DNA from: an uncultured Bacillota bacterium
Lineage (GTDB): Bacteria; Bacillota_I; Bacilli_A; RFN20; CAG-826
Length of the DNA stretch: 64,000 nucleotides
Direction: 5' to 3'
Assembly: GCA_937876465.1 (NCBI GenBank)
Contig: CALEHV010000043.1
Span: forward strand, 5,102-69,101
Under the pieces are notes generated by a model. It was not told the DNA's origin. It made no database searches and saw nothing but the letters and a program-made list of their open reading frames with translations. Position numbers and translations under genes: made by a program. Position 1 is the first letter of the stretch. Each line of letters starts with the position of its first letter. Below are positions 1-11,000 of this stretch, in pieces.

Positions 1-2327
1 GAGATATCGCCATGGTTTTCCAAAACTATGCTCTTTATCCTCATATGACTGTTTATGAAAACATGGCATTTGGTTTAACTTTGAGAAAAGTTCCAAGAAC
101 TGAGATTCACGAAAAGGTCATGTGGGCTGCAGAAGTCTTAGGACTTAAAGAATATTTAGACCGTAAACCAAAAGCTATGTCTGGTGGTCAAAGACAACGT
201 GTTAGCTTAGGACGTGCTATTTTACGTAATCCTAAGGTTATGCTTCTTGATGAACCATTAAGTAACCTTGATGCTAAGTTAAGAAGCCAAATGAGAAGCG
301 AAATCTCAAAACTTCATCAACAATTAAAAACAACATTTATTTACGTTACTCACGACCAAGTCGAAGCTATGACTCTTGGTACAAGAGTAGTTGTTATGAA
401 ATTAGGAAGAATTCAACAAATTGATTCTCCTCAAAATTTGTACGATCATCCAATTAACAAATTCGTTGCAGGATTCATTGGAACTCCTCAAATGAACTTC
501 TTTAACGTTACTTTAAAAGAAGAAAAAGACGGTATTGCAGTTAGATGGAATGATTGTGAACAAAAACCTCTTAAATTATCTTTTGATTCAGTTTTGAAAG
601 CTGAAAAGAAATATCTTAATGGCGACAAAAACATTGTTCTTGGCTTTAGATGTGAAGCAGTTAGTGCAGAAGATGTTAAAGATGGCGACAATGTTGTCGA
701 TGTAGTTATCTCTCACTTTGAAGAACTTGGAAACGAAACACTTATTTATGGTGATTTAAAAGAAGTTTCCGGTTTAGGTGGAGAATCTACTACAGGAATT
801 ATTATTAAAGCATCCTCAAAGATGGGACATGTTCCTGGAGATGTTATTAAAGCAAAGATTGATGTATCAAAGATACATTTATTCGATGCAGAGACAGAAA
901 TGACAATTATTCCACCTGTCCCAGATCATAACGTTTTACCAGTTGAAATTATTAACGGAAAGATGAATTTGTTTGGCAATGAAACAAAACCAGATTCAAT
1001 CCCTGTTGATATCTTACAAAAAGGAACAATTTCTATTCCTTTAAATGCTATTAAAGTCAATGAAGGAAAAGTTGAAGGTAAGATTGTTTTAGTTGAACAA
1101 CATAAAGACAAATATCTCGCTTTAGTTGAATCTAACGGAAAGAAATTATTCTTATTCGTTGACGAAAATGCAAAAGTGGGCGATAAGGTCACCTTCTCTA
1201 TTGATTACTCGCGCGCAACATTTAAAGATGAAAATGAACAACTTGTTGCTTCACCTTTAATTGAAAAAGATGAATTAAATGCAACATTTGTTAACTTAAA
1301 GACTGCATATGAAGTAACTAAAAACGAACAATTTAATAAAATTAAAGATGAACGTGTAATAGCAGTTGAAGAAAAATATAAAGCAATTAAGGAAGAATTC
1401 CAAAAAGAAAAAGAATCCAAGTTAGCTGAAGCAGTTGTTAAAGAACAAGCAAATGCATCTTTTGTTGCTACAAATAAGGCTAAGATGGATGAAGAGAATT
1501 CAAAACTTAGTGAAGAGCTTAAACAAGCCAAAGATGCTTATAAATCTGAAATGAAAGAAGCAAAAGCTAAACATAAAGCACTTGCTAAAGAAGAACTTTC
1601 TAAGATTGAAGAACAATATAAGAAACTTTGGGCTAAAGAAAAAGAAGACTACAAGCAATCAATGCTTAAAAATAAGGATAAAGATTCTCGTCGTTCAAGA
1701 AGACTCTCATATCAAATTTTTAAAGAATCATTCCCTCAAATGAAGGCTAATGATTTAGAAAGAAAAGAAAATGCATTAGAGTTTGATAAAGAAACCGAAA
1801 TCAACGCCTTAAAAGCTCGTTTTAATCAAAAGAAATCTCTTGTTAACGATTCAATTAAAGAAAACAAGAAGAAATTCATGTTAGAAAACTATCCTGCTAA
1901 AGCACTTGAAGCAGAATATAAAGATAAAGAAAAGAAAATGGCTAGGGAAGAAGCGGAAGAAATGCTTCGTGCTCAACTTATCTTCTTCTTTAAATTTGAA
2001 GACACATATCAAATTATTCCTGATGATATTACAAATAAGATCATTCAAGGTTTAGGAAACAAAGTTTTCACAAAAGTATTCCGTGTTGCAGTACCTCACG
2101 ATTGTTTCATTGAAGTTGAAAAAGACGGTATTCCATTTAAGGTTGTATCTTTTGTTAACTACGGTGATACAAAGATGTATAAGTGTACAGGCGAAATCTT
2201 TGGAGAAAAAGCTGTTGTTTATATCAAGAAAGAAAGAGAAATGGAACTTGGCTCAAACGTTTTGTTACTTCCATCCTTAAAGGATTCTGAAATTTACGAA
2301 ACAGAGCTCAATATTAGACTTTATTAA
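1..2327 (+). CDS. Sugar ABC transporter ATPase (MsmX/UgpC/MalK type) with long coiled-coil C-terminal extension, 5' partial
   Basis: Energises a carbohydrate ABC importer at the inner membrane face. The gene enters from outside the window: the frame is open from base 1 and reads D-I-A before the ATG at 12, and the Walker A region is missing. Visible are the Q-loop (MVFQNYALYPHM), signature MSGGQRQRVSLGRA, Walker B VMLLDEPLSNLD and H-loop VTHDQ, all typical of MsmX/UgpC. A TOBE/OB regulatory domain ends near visible residue 300, where family members of about 370 aa normally stop. Here follow a second OB-like segment (about 310-420), a Lys/Glu-rich coiled coil (about 430-655) and a final beta-rich segment (about 660-771). 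The neighbouring starch enzymes suggest a maltodextrin importer, but no permease is in the window. The ATPase assignment is secure; the role of the tail is unknown. Confidence 0.93.
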   Translation, partial: DIAMVFQNYALYPHMTVYENMAFGLTLRKVPRTEIHEKVMWAAEVLGLKEYLDRKPKAMSGGQRQRVSLGRAILRNPKVMLLDEPLSNLDAKLRSQMRSEISKLHQQLKTTFIYVTHDQVEAMTLGTRVVVMKLGRIQQIDSPQNLYDHPINKFVAGFIGTPQMNFFNVTLKEEKDGIAVRWNDCEQKPLKLSFDSVLKAEKKYLNGDKNIVLGFRCEAVSAEDVKDGDNVVDVVISHFEELGNETLIYGDLKEVSGLGGESTTGIIIKASSKMGHVPGDVIKAKIDVSKIHLFDAETEMTIIPPVPDHNVLPVEIINGKMNLFGNETKPDSIPVDILQKGTISIPLNAIKVNEGKVEGKIVLVEQHKDKYLALVESNGKKLFLFVDENAKVGDKVTFSIDYSRATFKDENEQLVASPLIEKDELNATFVNLKTAYEVTKNEQFNKIKDERVIAVEEKYKAIKEEFQKEKESKLAEAVVKEQANASFVATNKAKMDEENSKLSEELKQAKDAYKSEMKEAKAKHKALAKEELSKIEEQYKKLWAKEKEDYKQSMLKNKDKDSRRSRRLSYQIFKESFPQMKANDLERKENALEFDKETEINALKARFNQKKSLVNDSIKENKKKFMLENYPAKALEAEYKDKEKKMAREEAEEMLRAQLIFFFKFEDTYQIIPDDITNKIIQGLGNKVFTKVFRVAVPHDCFIEVEKDGIPFKVVSFVNYGDTKMYKCTGEIFGEKAVVYIKKEREMELGSNVLLLPSLKDSEIYETELNIRLY

Positions 2328-2329
2328 TT

Positions 2330-3130
2330 ATGAAAAAAGCTACTGGATTATTAATATTGTTACCATTGATGCTTGCCTCTTGCGGTAAGAATCATACTGA
2401 TTTTAATGTATTCAAAGAATACATTGATGGTATTGAAGTATCCACAGAACATCCATATTATCGTGTAAGAGGCTCATTAGATTTCAATAACTCTTTAATT
2501 GAAGTCGATTCTACATTTAATAAAAATCCTACAGGCGATAGTTATGTACCTTACGCAAGATACAATGAAGGATTTTATTGTGAAGCCGCAGGTGACAATG
2601 TCGTTGATGACGAATCTGATGTAATTATTTATGCAATGTCAAGCCGCAGCTATTGGCTAAGAATGCCTCTTAAATTAGATAGAGAAAACTTCTTACAATA
2701 TTTAGATGATGATAGTGAAAACCCAACATGTGCTCACTACGCATTTACACATTTAATTACAGCTTGGATGGACGAAAGCGGTGCAGCAAATCCATCAAGT
2801 TGTTATCCGTATTTCGATTTGCTTCCTAATGGAGGTTTTGTAATTGGTGGAGATAAAGTTCACACCAAATTTACAATTGATAATTATCCATATTATCCAG
2901 ATCCTGCAGCTCATCCAGAAATTTTTGGACCAGATGTTTGGGATTTTGATATTAGACCACGTCCATCATATGATAACGTTGTTGATGCTAAAGTCGACAT
3001 TAGATTTGAATACGATAAAGATGGTTGGTTAGTAAAAGAAGAATTAACTAGTATTGGATATGATTATTCAGTTTCTAGTGATATTCAAGTTGCGCTCTAC
3101 GCAGAATATACATACAAATTTTCGGAATGA
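2330..3130 (+). CDS. Predicted lipoprotein, unknown function
   Basis: A 266-residue exported protein. The N-terminus is MKK plus a hydrophobic stretch ending in the lipobox L-A-S-C with Cys18, so it should be lipid-anchored on the outer face of the membrane. The rest is soluble, acidic and rich in Tyr and Asp, with no motif I recognise. It starts 2 nt after the ABC ATPase stop and its own stop overlaps the next ATG (ATGA), so the three genes probably share one transcript. Its place beside a sugar ABC ATPase and starch enzymes suggests a surface role in glycan uptake, but that is inference. Confidence 0.8.
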   Translation: MKKATGLLILLPLMLASCGKNHTDFNVFKEYIDGIEVSTEHPYYRVRGSLDFNNSLIEVDSTFNKNPTGDSYVPYARYNEGFYCEAAGDNVVDDESDVIIYAMSSRSYWLRMPLKLDRENFLQYLDDDSENPTCAHYAFTHLITAWMDESGAANPSSCYPYFDLLPNGGFVIGGDKVHTKFTIDNYPYYPDPAAHPEIFGPDVWDFDIRPRPSYDNVVDAKVDIRFEYDKDGWLVKEELTSIGYDYSVSSDIQVALYAEYTYKFSE

Positions 3131-3798
3131 AATTTAATAAGTTAATTTTAGTTATATTAGGAACTTCTTTACTTTCGTCTTGCACGATTCCTTTAAGAGC
3201 GGATTTAGATGAATTTGTATCTACTTTTTCAATTGAACAAGCATTTGAAGAATATAAAGAAGCAAAGTATGTTTCGACATGGAATATAGTTACCGATAGC
3301 GAAACAAAAACTGAAACTGACGAGTTTTATATTAATGTCAAAGACATTAATAATATGCAATATCATAGATATGGTGAAACATTTGTTGACGATGTTTTAA
3401 GCAAAACAAAATATGAATGTTGCTATAAAGAAAACGATAAATATTATTACGAAAAAGAAGGTCAAAAAGTTGAATGTTTAGACACTCAAGTTTCTGGCCT
3501 AATTTCTGGTTTCTTTTACCAAGAAGTAATACAAGACGCTTATCATTCTGGTGGAATGTATTATGGCGACTTTATTTTAGACAATATTCGTAAAGCTCAA
3601 AACTTCTATAGTGTTGTAGATAATTTGCCTGGTACAAAGTCTTTAAAATATAGCTTTGAAGAACTTGATGAAAATAACGTTTATACCAAAATTACATTTA
3701 ATGTAAATAGGCTCGGAATGCTTGAAAATTATTCATATTCTGGTGATAACGGAACAATAAGAATTACTCAAGAAATTATTGTAGAAAATATCAAGTAA
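3127..3798 (+). CDS. Predicted lipoprotein, unknown function
   Basis: A 223-residue exported protein with signal peptide and lipobox L-S-S-C (Cys19). The start is the ATG that overlaps the previous stop as ATGA, implying translational coupling. The mature part is charged and soluble without a recognisable domain; it has a Glu/Lys-rich first third and a beta-rich second half. It closes the first transcription unit: the next 130 bp contain a promoter for the amylase gene. Function unknown. Confidence 0.78.
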   Translation: MKFNKLILVILGTSLLSSCTIPLRADLDEFVSTFSIEQAFEEYKEAKYVSTWNIVTDSETKTETDEFYINVKDINNMQYHRYGETFVDDVLSKTKYECCYKENDKYYYEKEGQKVECLDTQVSGLISGFFYQEVIQDAYHSGGMYYGDFILDNIRKAQNFYSVVDNLPGTKSLKYSFEELDENNVYTKITFNVNRLGMLENYSYSGDNGTIRITQEIIVENIK

Positions 3799-3867
3799 AA
3801 ACTTTCTACAAGTATATAAAATTAATTAATATTTTTTGAAATCTAGTTATTTAACTGATTTCATTAT

Positions 3868-3896
3868 TTGACTAATAAAAAATCAAAGTTTAAACT
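3868..3896 (+). promoter_or_regulatory. Predicted sigma-A promoter for the amylase operon
   Basis: A TTGACT -35 box (3868-3873) is followed after 17 nt by TAAACT (3891-3896). It lies upstream of the ribosome site AGGGAG (3919-3924) and the amylase ATG at 3931. The -10 box matches consensus at only four of six positions. Confidence 0.5.
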
Positions 3897-3930
3897 AATA
3901 GTATAACTATTAATCGTTAGGGAGAACTAT

Positions 3931-6900
3931 ATGAAAAAAAGCTTGATCGTTTCAATGCTCTTTTTGCCTTTATTGTTATGCGCGTGTAATGCACAAGAAT
4001 ATGAGGTTACCGAAAAAGAGGATGGAATTAGTGAATTCATGGTCACTAAAAAAACCATGTCACTTTCAATTGGACAATCTGAAGTCCTTTCAGCATTTGC
4101 TCAAGTTGAAGGCGAACAACCAACTTATACTTTTACAGTCACAGGCGATCAGTCCGCAATTCAAATCTCAAGTCCTTACGATGATAATGGTTTTAAATCC
4201 GTTTTAGTTACTGGTGTTGCAAAAGGAAATGCAAAAGTTGTTGTCAATGCAGGCAACCATTTTGCAATGTGTGATGTTACTGTTGGTGGAGGTTCGGGTG
4301 TAATTGTTCCTGTTGAATCTATTTCTCTTTCACCAAGTTCAAAAACTGCTTATGTTAGTGAAACAGAAACATCAAGTTTTGAAATCTATGCAACAGTTTT
4401 ACCTCAAAACGCAACAAATAAAACAATTTCATGGTCAACAACTGATGAAACAATTGCATCTATTTCTGCTCAAGGTGAAGTAGGTTCTGTCGTATGTAAG
4501 AAAGCAGGAACTGCAACTATTAAAGCTAAAGCTGGAAATAAAGAAGCAAGTTGTGTTGTTACAGTTAAACAAAGAAGTGATTCTGATGAACTTGAAATTA
4601 CATTAGACAAACAAACAGCCTCATTAAAAGAAGGCGAGAATTTACAATTAAATGCAGATCTTAACAAAGAAGCAACAATTACATGGCAAAGCGATAAGCC
4701 TGCAGTTGCCTCAGTTAGTAATACTGGTTTTGTAAACGCATTATCTCAAGGAACTGCAACAATTTCCGCAACTGCAACTAATGGAACAGAAACCGATACT
4801 GCAAGTTGTACAATCACTGTTACATCACAAGGTGGTGGATCAGATTATGAAAATGAAATTGCTCTTTGGTCAAAACCAGGACACTTATATTTACACTATT
4901 TACGTGAAGACAAAAATTATGATCCATGGGCAGTTTGGATGTGGCAAAAACTTCCAAATGGCTTAGAAGGTTCTTTATGGGGTGCAACACATTGTCCTGA
5001 AACTGTTACATCAATGACAGACCATTGGATGACTAATGCTGAAGTTGGTAAATCTGGCAATGATGTCTATAGCGATTTATATGGTCAAGTTTGTGATATT
5101 GATTTAACTAGAGACGATATTGTTGATGGAAAAGAAGGCGAACCATCTCCAATTATTCAAGATTGGGATAACCTCGCAAAAGCAAGAATCGGCTTCTTAA
5201 TTGTTGATCAAAGTAAGATGGGTGGCGGTTCTCACTGGACAAGTGATGGTGGAATTGAAGCCTACATCAAAAACTTAGCTGAAAAATTCCCAGAAGGAAA
5301 AGAATCCTACTTACACATCTACTGTGTTTCTGGCTCAGTTGCATCATTTACATATTCAAGCGGTCAAAGCGTTGCTCCAAACCCAACTGCAACTGATACA
5401 ACAGGAAACTATCGTTCAAAGAATGATATTACCAATCTTAAACAAGATGCCTATAAAGCAGGCGTTAGTACTTCTCAAACATTCTTAGAAGATCGTCCAG
5501 GAACTGGATATCAAATCTTTGTTCCTTCATATGCCGACTCAGACGGAGACGGAATGGGCGACTTAAGAGGTATTATCAATAAACTTGATTATATTGAAGA
5601 CCTTGGTGTTAAAGTTTTATGGTTAACTCCAATTCAAGAATCTGATTCATATCATGGATATGATGTTACAGATTACTATAAGATTGATTCTAAGTTTGGA
5701 ACACTTGAAGACTATCAAGAATTGCTCTTTAAAGCACACCAAAAAGGCATGAAAGTTTTAATGGATATGGTTATTAACCATACATCAAAGAACAATGTCT
5801 TATTTACAAAATCTCAAAGAGCTGAAGTTGAAGAAATAAACGGCAAGAAAATTAACTACCGTGATATGTATTTATGGAAATTCGAAGGTGATAAAGTCAG
5901 AGAATGGGATGGCGTTGTATCAGAGGTATCAACAACTCCAGCAACATATAAAAATATCAATGTTGAAGATAGTGAAGACTGGTACCGTGATGGTTCATCT
6001 AAATACTATTACTTCGGTAAGTTTGGTAGTGGAATGGCTGAACTCAACTATTCAAATCAAGCTACTCGTGATTACATGACTGATATGTGTAAATACTGGT
6101 TAAGTTTTGGCCTTGATGGCTTTAGACTTGACGCTATTAAGCATATTTATCTCTCCGCAGAACTTGATCCAGTTACTGCTAGTGCATATGCAAATGACAA
6201 CATTACATATGATGTTAGCTATCGTACCGCTTATGATGAACAAATTGGTGATTATGTCACAATGAAGAACGATTATTCATATGACCGTGACTTAAACGTT
6301 ATGTTCTGGAAGCAATTCTCAGGTGCTATTAAGTCTGCATATCCAAATTGTTACTTAGTTGGTGAAAACTTTGATGGATGGAACGAAAGAATTGCTCCAT
6401 TCTATGAAGCTATTGATTCTCAATTTGACTTCTCAACTTACTATCATTTAAACGAACTTCAAGAAAGCTCAATTGGTAGTGATATCAAAGCAACACTTTC
6501 TTATAACAAAGCAAAACGTTCAAATCATATTAATGGTGCATTTACTTCTAACCACGATATTGCACGTATGTTAAACCATGCGGGTGCAAATGGCGATGCA
6601 TCACATACAAGTGAAATCACAAATGCAAATAAGGAACTTGCAAATAATAGAGCAAGATACTTTGCTGCTACTACAATTCTCACTCCAGGTGTTAGCTGGA
6701 TTTATTATGGTGATGAACTTGGAATGAGTGGAAACTTAAAAGATATAGTTACCGATTCCAAAGGAAATATTGTTGATGACCACGGAAATAACATCGATAG
6801 ATGGTACCGTCAACCAATGAGATGGGGAAGAGAGCAAGGAAAAGATAATGTCCCAATTTATATCTTCTCTGGCTTAGAGGTTAACTGGGATCTTTATAAC

Positions 6901-7218
6901 AGAAACTTAGCAACTGCAAGTGAACAACAAGTAGACAACAATTCTATGTTCAATCTCTTTAAATCAGCATGTACTGCTAAGAACGACCCAAGATATCCAA
7001 CATATGGTTATATCGATTGGTCAGGAACATGTGGTGCAGTTACTCAATCAGTTTCAATGCAAATCTCTGACGGAACTAGAACTGCTCGTGTATTTATTAA
7101 TAACACCGGCAGTCCAATAGATATTCCAGCAATGGATCAAGGTGAACTTATTGGTTCATCTTATGGAGGAACATCATCGAAAGTTCCTGCATATGGATTC
7201 GTTGTTGTTAAAGGATAG
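3931..7218 (+). CDS. Surface lipoprotein alpha-amylase (GH13) with Ig-like and CBM41-like modules
   Basis: Hydrolyses alpha-1,4 bonds of starch-like glucans outside the cell; 1095 aa. Signal peptide with lipobox L-C-A-C (Cys19). Domain order: three Big_2/Ig-like beta domains (about 35-115, 125-210, 215-300), a CBM41-type starch-binding module (about 305-480, LYLHYLRED and WAVWMW), the GH13 barrel (about 520-990) and a C-terminal beta domain. All four GH13 regions are intact: DMVINH (Asp612, His617), GFRLDAIKH (nucleophile Asp734), VGEN (acid Glu812) and SNHD (Asp876). The gene has its own promoter and an AGGGAG ribosome site, and ends 12 nt before the next gene. Exact specificity (alpha-amylase, neopullulanase or oligo-glucosidase) cannot be fixed from motifs. 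Confidence 0.92.
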   Translation: MKKSLIVSMLFLPLLLCACNAQEYEVTEKEDGISEFMVTKKTMSLSIGQSEVLSAFAQVEGEQPTYTFTVTGDQSAIQISSPYDDNGFKSVLVTGVAKGNAKVVVNAGNHFAMCDVTVGGGSGVIVPVESISLSPSSKTAYVSETETSSFEIYATVLPQNATNKTISWSTTDETIASISAQGEVGSVVCKKAGTATIKAKAGNKEASCVVTVKQRSDSDELEITLDKQTASLKEGENLQLNADLNKEATITWQSDKPAVASVSNTGFVNALSQGTATISATATNGTETDTASCTITVTSQGGGSDYENEIALWSKPGHLYLHYLREDKNYDPWAVWMWQKLPNGLEGSLWGATHCPETVTSMTDHWMTNAEVGKSGNDVYSDLYGQVCDIDLTRDDIVDGKEGEPSPIIQDWDNLAKARIGFLIVDQSKMGGGSHWTSDGGIEAYIKNLAEKFPEGKESYLHIYCVSGSVASFTYSSGQSVAPNPTATDTTGNYRSKNDITNLKQDAYKAGVSTSQTFLEDRPGTGYQIFVPSYADSDGDGMGDLRGIINKLDYIEDLGVKVLWLTPIQESDSYHGYDVTDYYKIDSKFGTLEDYQELLFKAHQKGMKVLMDMVINHTSKNNVLFTKSQRAEVEEINGKKINYRDMYLWKFEGDKVREWDGVVSEVSTTPATYKNINVEDSEDWYRDGSSKYYYFGKFGSGMAELNYSNQATRDYMTDMCKYWLSFGLDGFRLDAIKHIYLSAELDPVTASAYANDNITYDVSYRTAYDEQIGDYVTMKNDYSYDRDLNVMFWKQFSGAIKSAYPNCYLVGENFDGWNERIAPFYEAIDSQFDFSTYYHLNELQESSIGSDIKATLSYNKAKRSNHINGAFTSNHDIARMLNHAGANGDASHTSEITNANKELANNRARYFAATTILTPGVSWIYYGDELGMSGNLKDIVTDSKGNIVDDHGNNIDRWYRQPMRWGREQGKDNVPIYIFSGLEVNWDLYNRNLATASEQQVDNNSMFNLFKSACTAKNDPRYPTYGYIDWSGTCGAVTQSVSMQISDGTRTARVFINNTGSPIDIPAMDQGELIGSSYGGTSSKVPAYGFVVVKG

Positions 7219-7230
7219 GAGGAAAGCAAA

Positions 7231-7998
7231 ATGAAGAAACGTAATTTATTAGTCTTATTACCTTTATTCGCTTTAGTAAGCTGCGTTCAGACAGATGTTT
7301 TAGAAGCAGCTTATCTCATTTCAAATAAAGATGGCTTACCTACTATCGCAAAATCTGCAACTGCAGAACATTCTACTTATTTGATGATGTCTCGTTATGG
7401 ATATTTATCAATTGGTGGAGAAGATATTTATCCTGGCGTTATTGCTGATAAATTTATTGAAAATGTCATTGAATGGAAAACTGAAGCAGGTGGAGACCTT
7501 CCATCAGTTTCAAGTGTTCATTCAACTGTAAGTGGAGTCACATTTAGAGGTTGGGCTCAATATAACGGAAATGTATATCCTGATTATTTGGACAAAGTCC
7601 CATCTGTTTCAGGACAATTTGTTTACGCAATTTTTGATGGTCCAACTGGTGGTGGCGGTTCCGGCGGTGGCGGAGAAGAAACAGTTATTAATTTCACTGT
7701 TACTGATATGCCAACTTGGGTAAAAGATGACGGCTGCGTTATCTTTGCTTGGGCTTGGGGTGCTACTGACAATGGATCATGGAAAGCATTAACTTACACT
7801 TCAGATACAAGTGCAACTTTTGATGCACCAAATGATACTACTGGATTCCTTCTTGCTCGTTGTAAAGAAGGTACAGTAACTCCAGACTGGAATATTCATA
7901 CTGATGTAGCTGGTAGAATTTATAACCAAACTGAAGATATTAGTGTCACTTCCGGAACAACAAGCTATGCTTGTTCTTCATGGAAAGAATATCACTAG
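7231..7998 (+). CDS. Lipoprotein with B-repeat-like and probable carbohydrate-binding modules
   Basis: 255 aa, anchored by lipobox L-V-S-C (Cys18), translated from a strong AGGAGG site. The first part (about 30-140) ends in a pattern like the InlB B-repeat (F-R-G-W then Y-A-I-F). A glycine-rich linker (about 143-153) leads to a C-terminal beta module (about 155-255) with many aromatics, including AWAWG, PDWN and NQTEDI, typical of small starch- or glucan-binding domains. No catalytic motif is present. Between amylase and pullulanase, it most likely captures alpha-glucan at the surface. The binding role is inferred from composition and context. Confidence 0.7.
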   Translation: MKKRNLLVLLPLFALVSCVQTDVLEAAYLISNKDGLPTIAKSATAEHSTYLMMSRYGYLSIGGEDIYPGVIADKFIENVIEWKTEAGGDLPSVSSVHSTVSGVTFRGWAQYNGNVYPDYLDKVPSVSGQFVYAIFDGPTGGGGSGGGGEETVINFTVTDMPTWVKDDGCVIFAWAWGATDNGSWKALTYTSDTSATFDAPNDTTGFLLARCKEGTVTPDWNIHTDVAGRIYNQTEDISVTSGTTSYACSSWKEYH

Positions 7999-8012
7999 AA
8001 AGGGGCGCACAA

Positions 8013-11000
8013 ATGAAGAAAAAATTACTTTCATTAATCGCGTGTGTAGGCGTTGGCGCAGGACTTGTAGTTACCTCAATTAACTATAAACCAGTATTTG
8101 AACCTAACGACCCTTCTTTAGGTTTTGAAGAAGAAAAAGTCGTTGATTACAATTCGCCATATAAAGTAGTGAAGGCTGATGATGCCCCTGCTTTTGTTTG
8201 TCCAACTAAAATAGTTCTTCATTATCATAATGATGATGGAAATTGCTTAAATAGACGTTTCTATACTTGGGTTACCGGTGTAGACGGTATTGAAAGAAAA
8301 GCTGACACAGAAGACTGGACAGCAACTGATATGAAGTTAACCCTTTATTTAAATAGACCTGGTGAAACTTCATATGATTATAGAGATATGCCTTCCCTCT
8401 TCTTCATTATGAAGGTAGCAGGAACTTGGGCAGGTCAATCAGAAGATATTGAACTTAAATACGAAATGTTCCCACCTGATGAAAATGGAACACTTGAAGT
8501 ATGGACCATTCCTGGAGAAGGTAGTTCAGTAGAAATTTATAAAACAGAAGCAGAAACTAAATTCCCAAAGATTAAGACTGCAAAGTTTACAAACTGGAAA
8601 ACAATCCATTGCGAAGCTGATGAAAAACCAACATATTATAAGCTTTATGCTTTTGATAAGAACTATTTGAAAGGTACAACCGATGAACAAGTAGCAAATA
8701 AACAATTCCACTTGTTCAAACAAGGTACACCAAATAGTAATGAATTTGATATTTCATTCAACTATACCGCAAAGATTAATGTCCAATATGTTATTGAATC
8801 TGAATATAGTTCAAATCCTGGTCGTATTCAAAGAATCGTTGTTAGCAGCGAGAATTTATACGAAACAGAAAGATTTGAACAATATTACACATATAGTGGA
8901 AACGATTTAGGTGTTACTTATACTGATTCGTTAGTTAAGTTTAAACTTTGGAGTCCTATATCTGCTTTCGTTACAGTTAATATTTACAATACAGGCACAC
9001 CAAAATCTTTAGGTGGCGATGACGCTTGTAGAAGATATGAAATGAACTACACCAAAGGTGGTGTTTGGGAAATTGGTATTTCAAGTGATGAATTATCACT
9101 TAAAGGTAAATACTATACATATTCTTTAACTCATTCTTCTGGTAGCGTTGAATCCATGGATCCATATGCTAAAGCATGTGGAATCAACGGATTACGTGGA
9201 TTTATCTATGATAAAGATGCACCTGAAGCAAATCCAGAAGGATGGAACACAGTTCCTTCTAAATGGGATGGAGTTAGTGGATATGATATTCAAAGTCCAC
9301 AAGATTTATCCATCTATGAAGCACATATCCGTGATTTCACAATGGATGAGACTTGGGTTTCAAAACAAAATAACAAACGTGGAACATATAAAGCATTCTC
9401 TGAAAAAGGCACTACCTATTCAAAAAATGGCAAAACAGTTAAAACAGGTTATGACCATATTAACGAATTAGGTGTTAAGGCAGTTCAACTTGTTCCTGTT
9501 TTTGATAACGACAACGATGAACGTCCAGAAAAAATCAAATTTAACTGGGGTTATAACCCACTCAACTATAACTGTGTTGAAGGTGGATATTCCTCAGACC
9601 CATACAATCCTTTAGCAAGAATTGTAGAATACAAAGATTTAATTAAATCTTATTCCGAAAATGATGCACATACACGTATCATTATGGACGTTGTCTATAA
9701 CCACGTTTCTAGTGCATCAAGCTCATGCTTTACTAAAGTAATGCCAAAGTATTACTTCCGTTATGATGAAAAATGGAATTACTATGATGGCTCAGGCTGT
9801 AGCAATGAATGTAAAACAGATGCAACAATGATGTCAAAGTACATCGTAGATTCTCTTTGCTGGTGGGCAAGCGAATATAAGATTAAAGGTTTTAGATTTG
9901 ACCTTATGGGTCTTATTGATAGCTGGACTCTTCGTAAAGCAAAAGAAGAATTATACAAAATTGATCCAGATATTTATATATATGGTGAAGGCTGGACTAG
10001 TGGTGGATACCACGGAAAAATTGAAAAGAGTGGAGACACACTTATCAATGGCGGTAGTGAAACTGCATTAGTCTATCAACAACTTTATGATAGTTCGACT
10101 TCAAGAGGCTATGTCGGTGCATTTAATGATGCAGGACGTAACGCTTTAAAAGGTAGCAATGATGATGGATACAATCAAAATCCATATCCACAATGGGGCT
10201 TTATCTCTCAAGTAGATGATGTTGGAGGTAAATCTTCAATTGTCGCTGATATGATGAAAGGCATTCATACAGGCAAAGGCGCAAATCCAAAGCAAACTGT
10301 TAACTATGCATCATGTCATGATAACTACACATTGTGGGATCAACTTAACTATACACATGCTTCTTCATATACAGATAAGCATGTTCCTGTTGGAAGACCA
10401 GCAGTCACAGATATGGTAGCTGCATCACTTGCATGTCATGGTGTTGTCATGTCATCAAATGGTGTTGCATTCATCCAAGGTGGTGAAGAGCTTTACCGTA
10501 CAAAGATGTATGGCGATGCTGAATTAGCAGAACTCATGGAGAAAGGAACAGTTCGTCCATTCCCAGATTATGTTCACTATTCAGAAGATCCTGAAGTCGA
10601 ATCGGCTACAAGTGATGTTCGTTGGTTTGATAATAAAGTTATTACCCATAACTCATATAAGGCTAGCGATGCAGTTAACTCCTTTAAATGGGATCGTAAG
10701 ATTGAAGTCGATGGAGTTGATGTTTCTAGCTATAACGAAATCTGGGCTAAAACAATTAAGATTCATAGTCAAACTGCAAAATATGAATATCCAGACAACT
10801 TAGATACTCCAAAATTAAATACTTGGAATGTCTTTGATGGTTCAACAACATTTGGTATGTGGAATGGAAATACAGAGGGAACAAGCGGTTACTACTTTGT
10901 AGTAAGCAATCGTAAGAGTTCTTCTTCTTTAGGCATCGGATTAGATGGTGCAAATTTGTTATTTGCATCACGTAATGACTATTCATATTCAGGTGGCAAT

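Noticed and set aside
7971..8012. Earlier start for the pullulanase
   Set aside because: The 14 extra codons overlap the previous gene, break the signal peptide and precede the AAAGGGG ribosome site.
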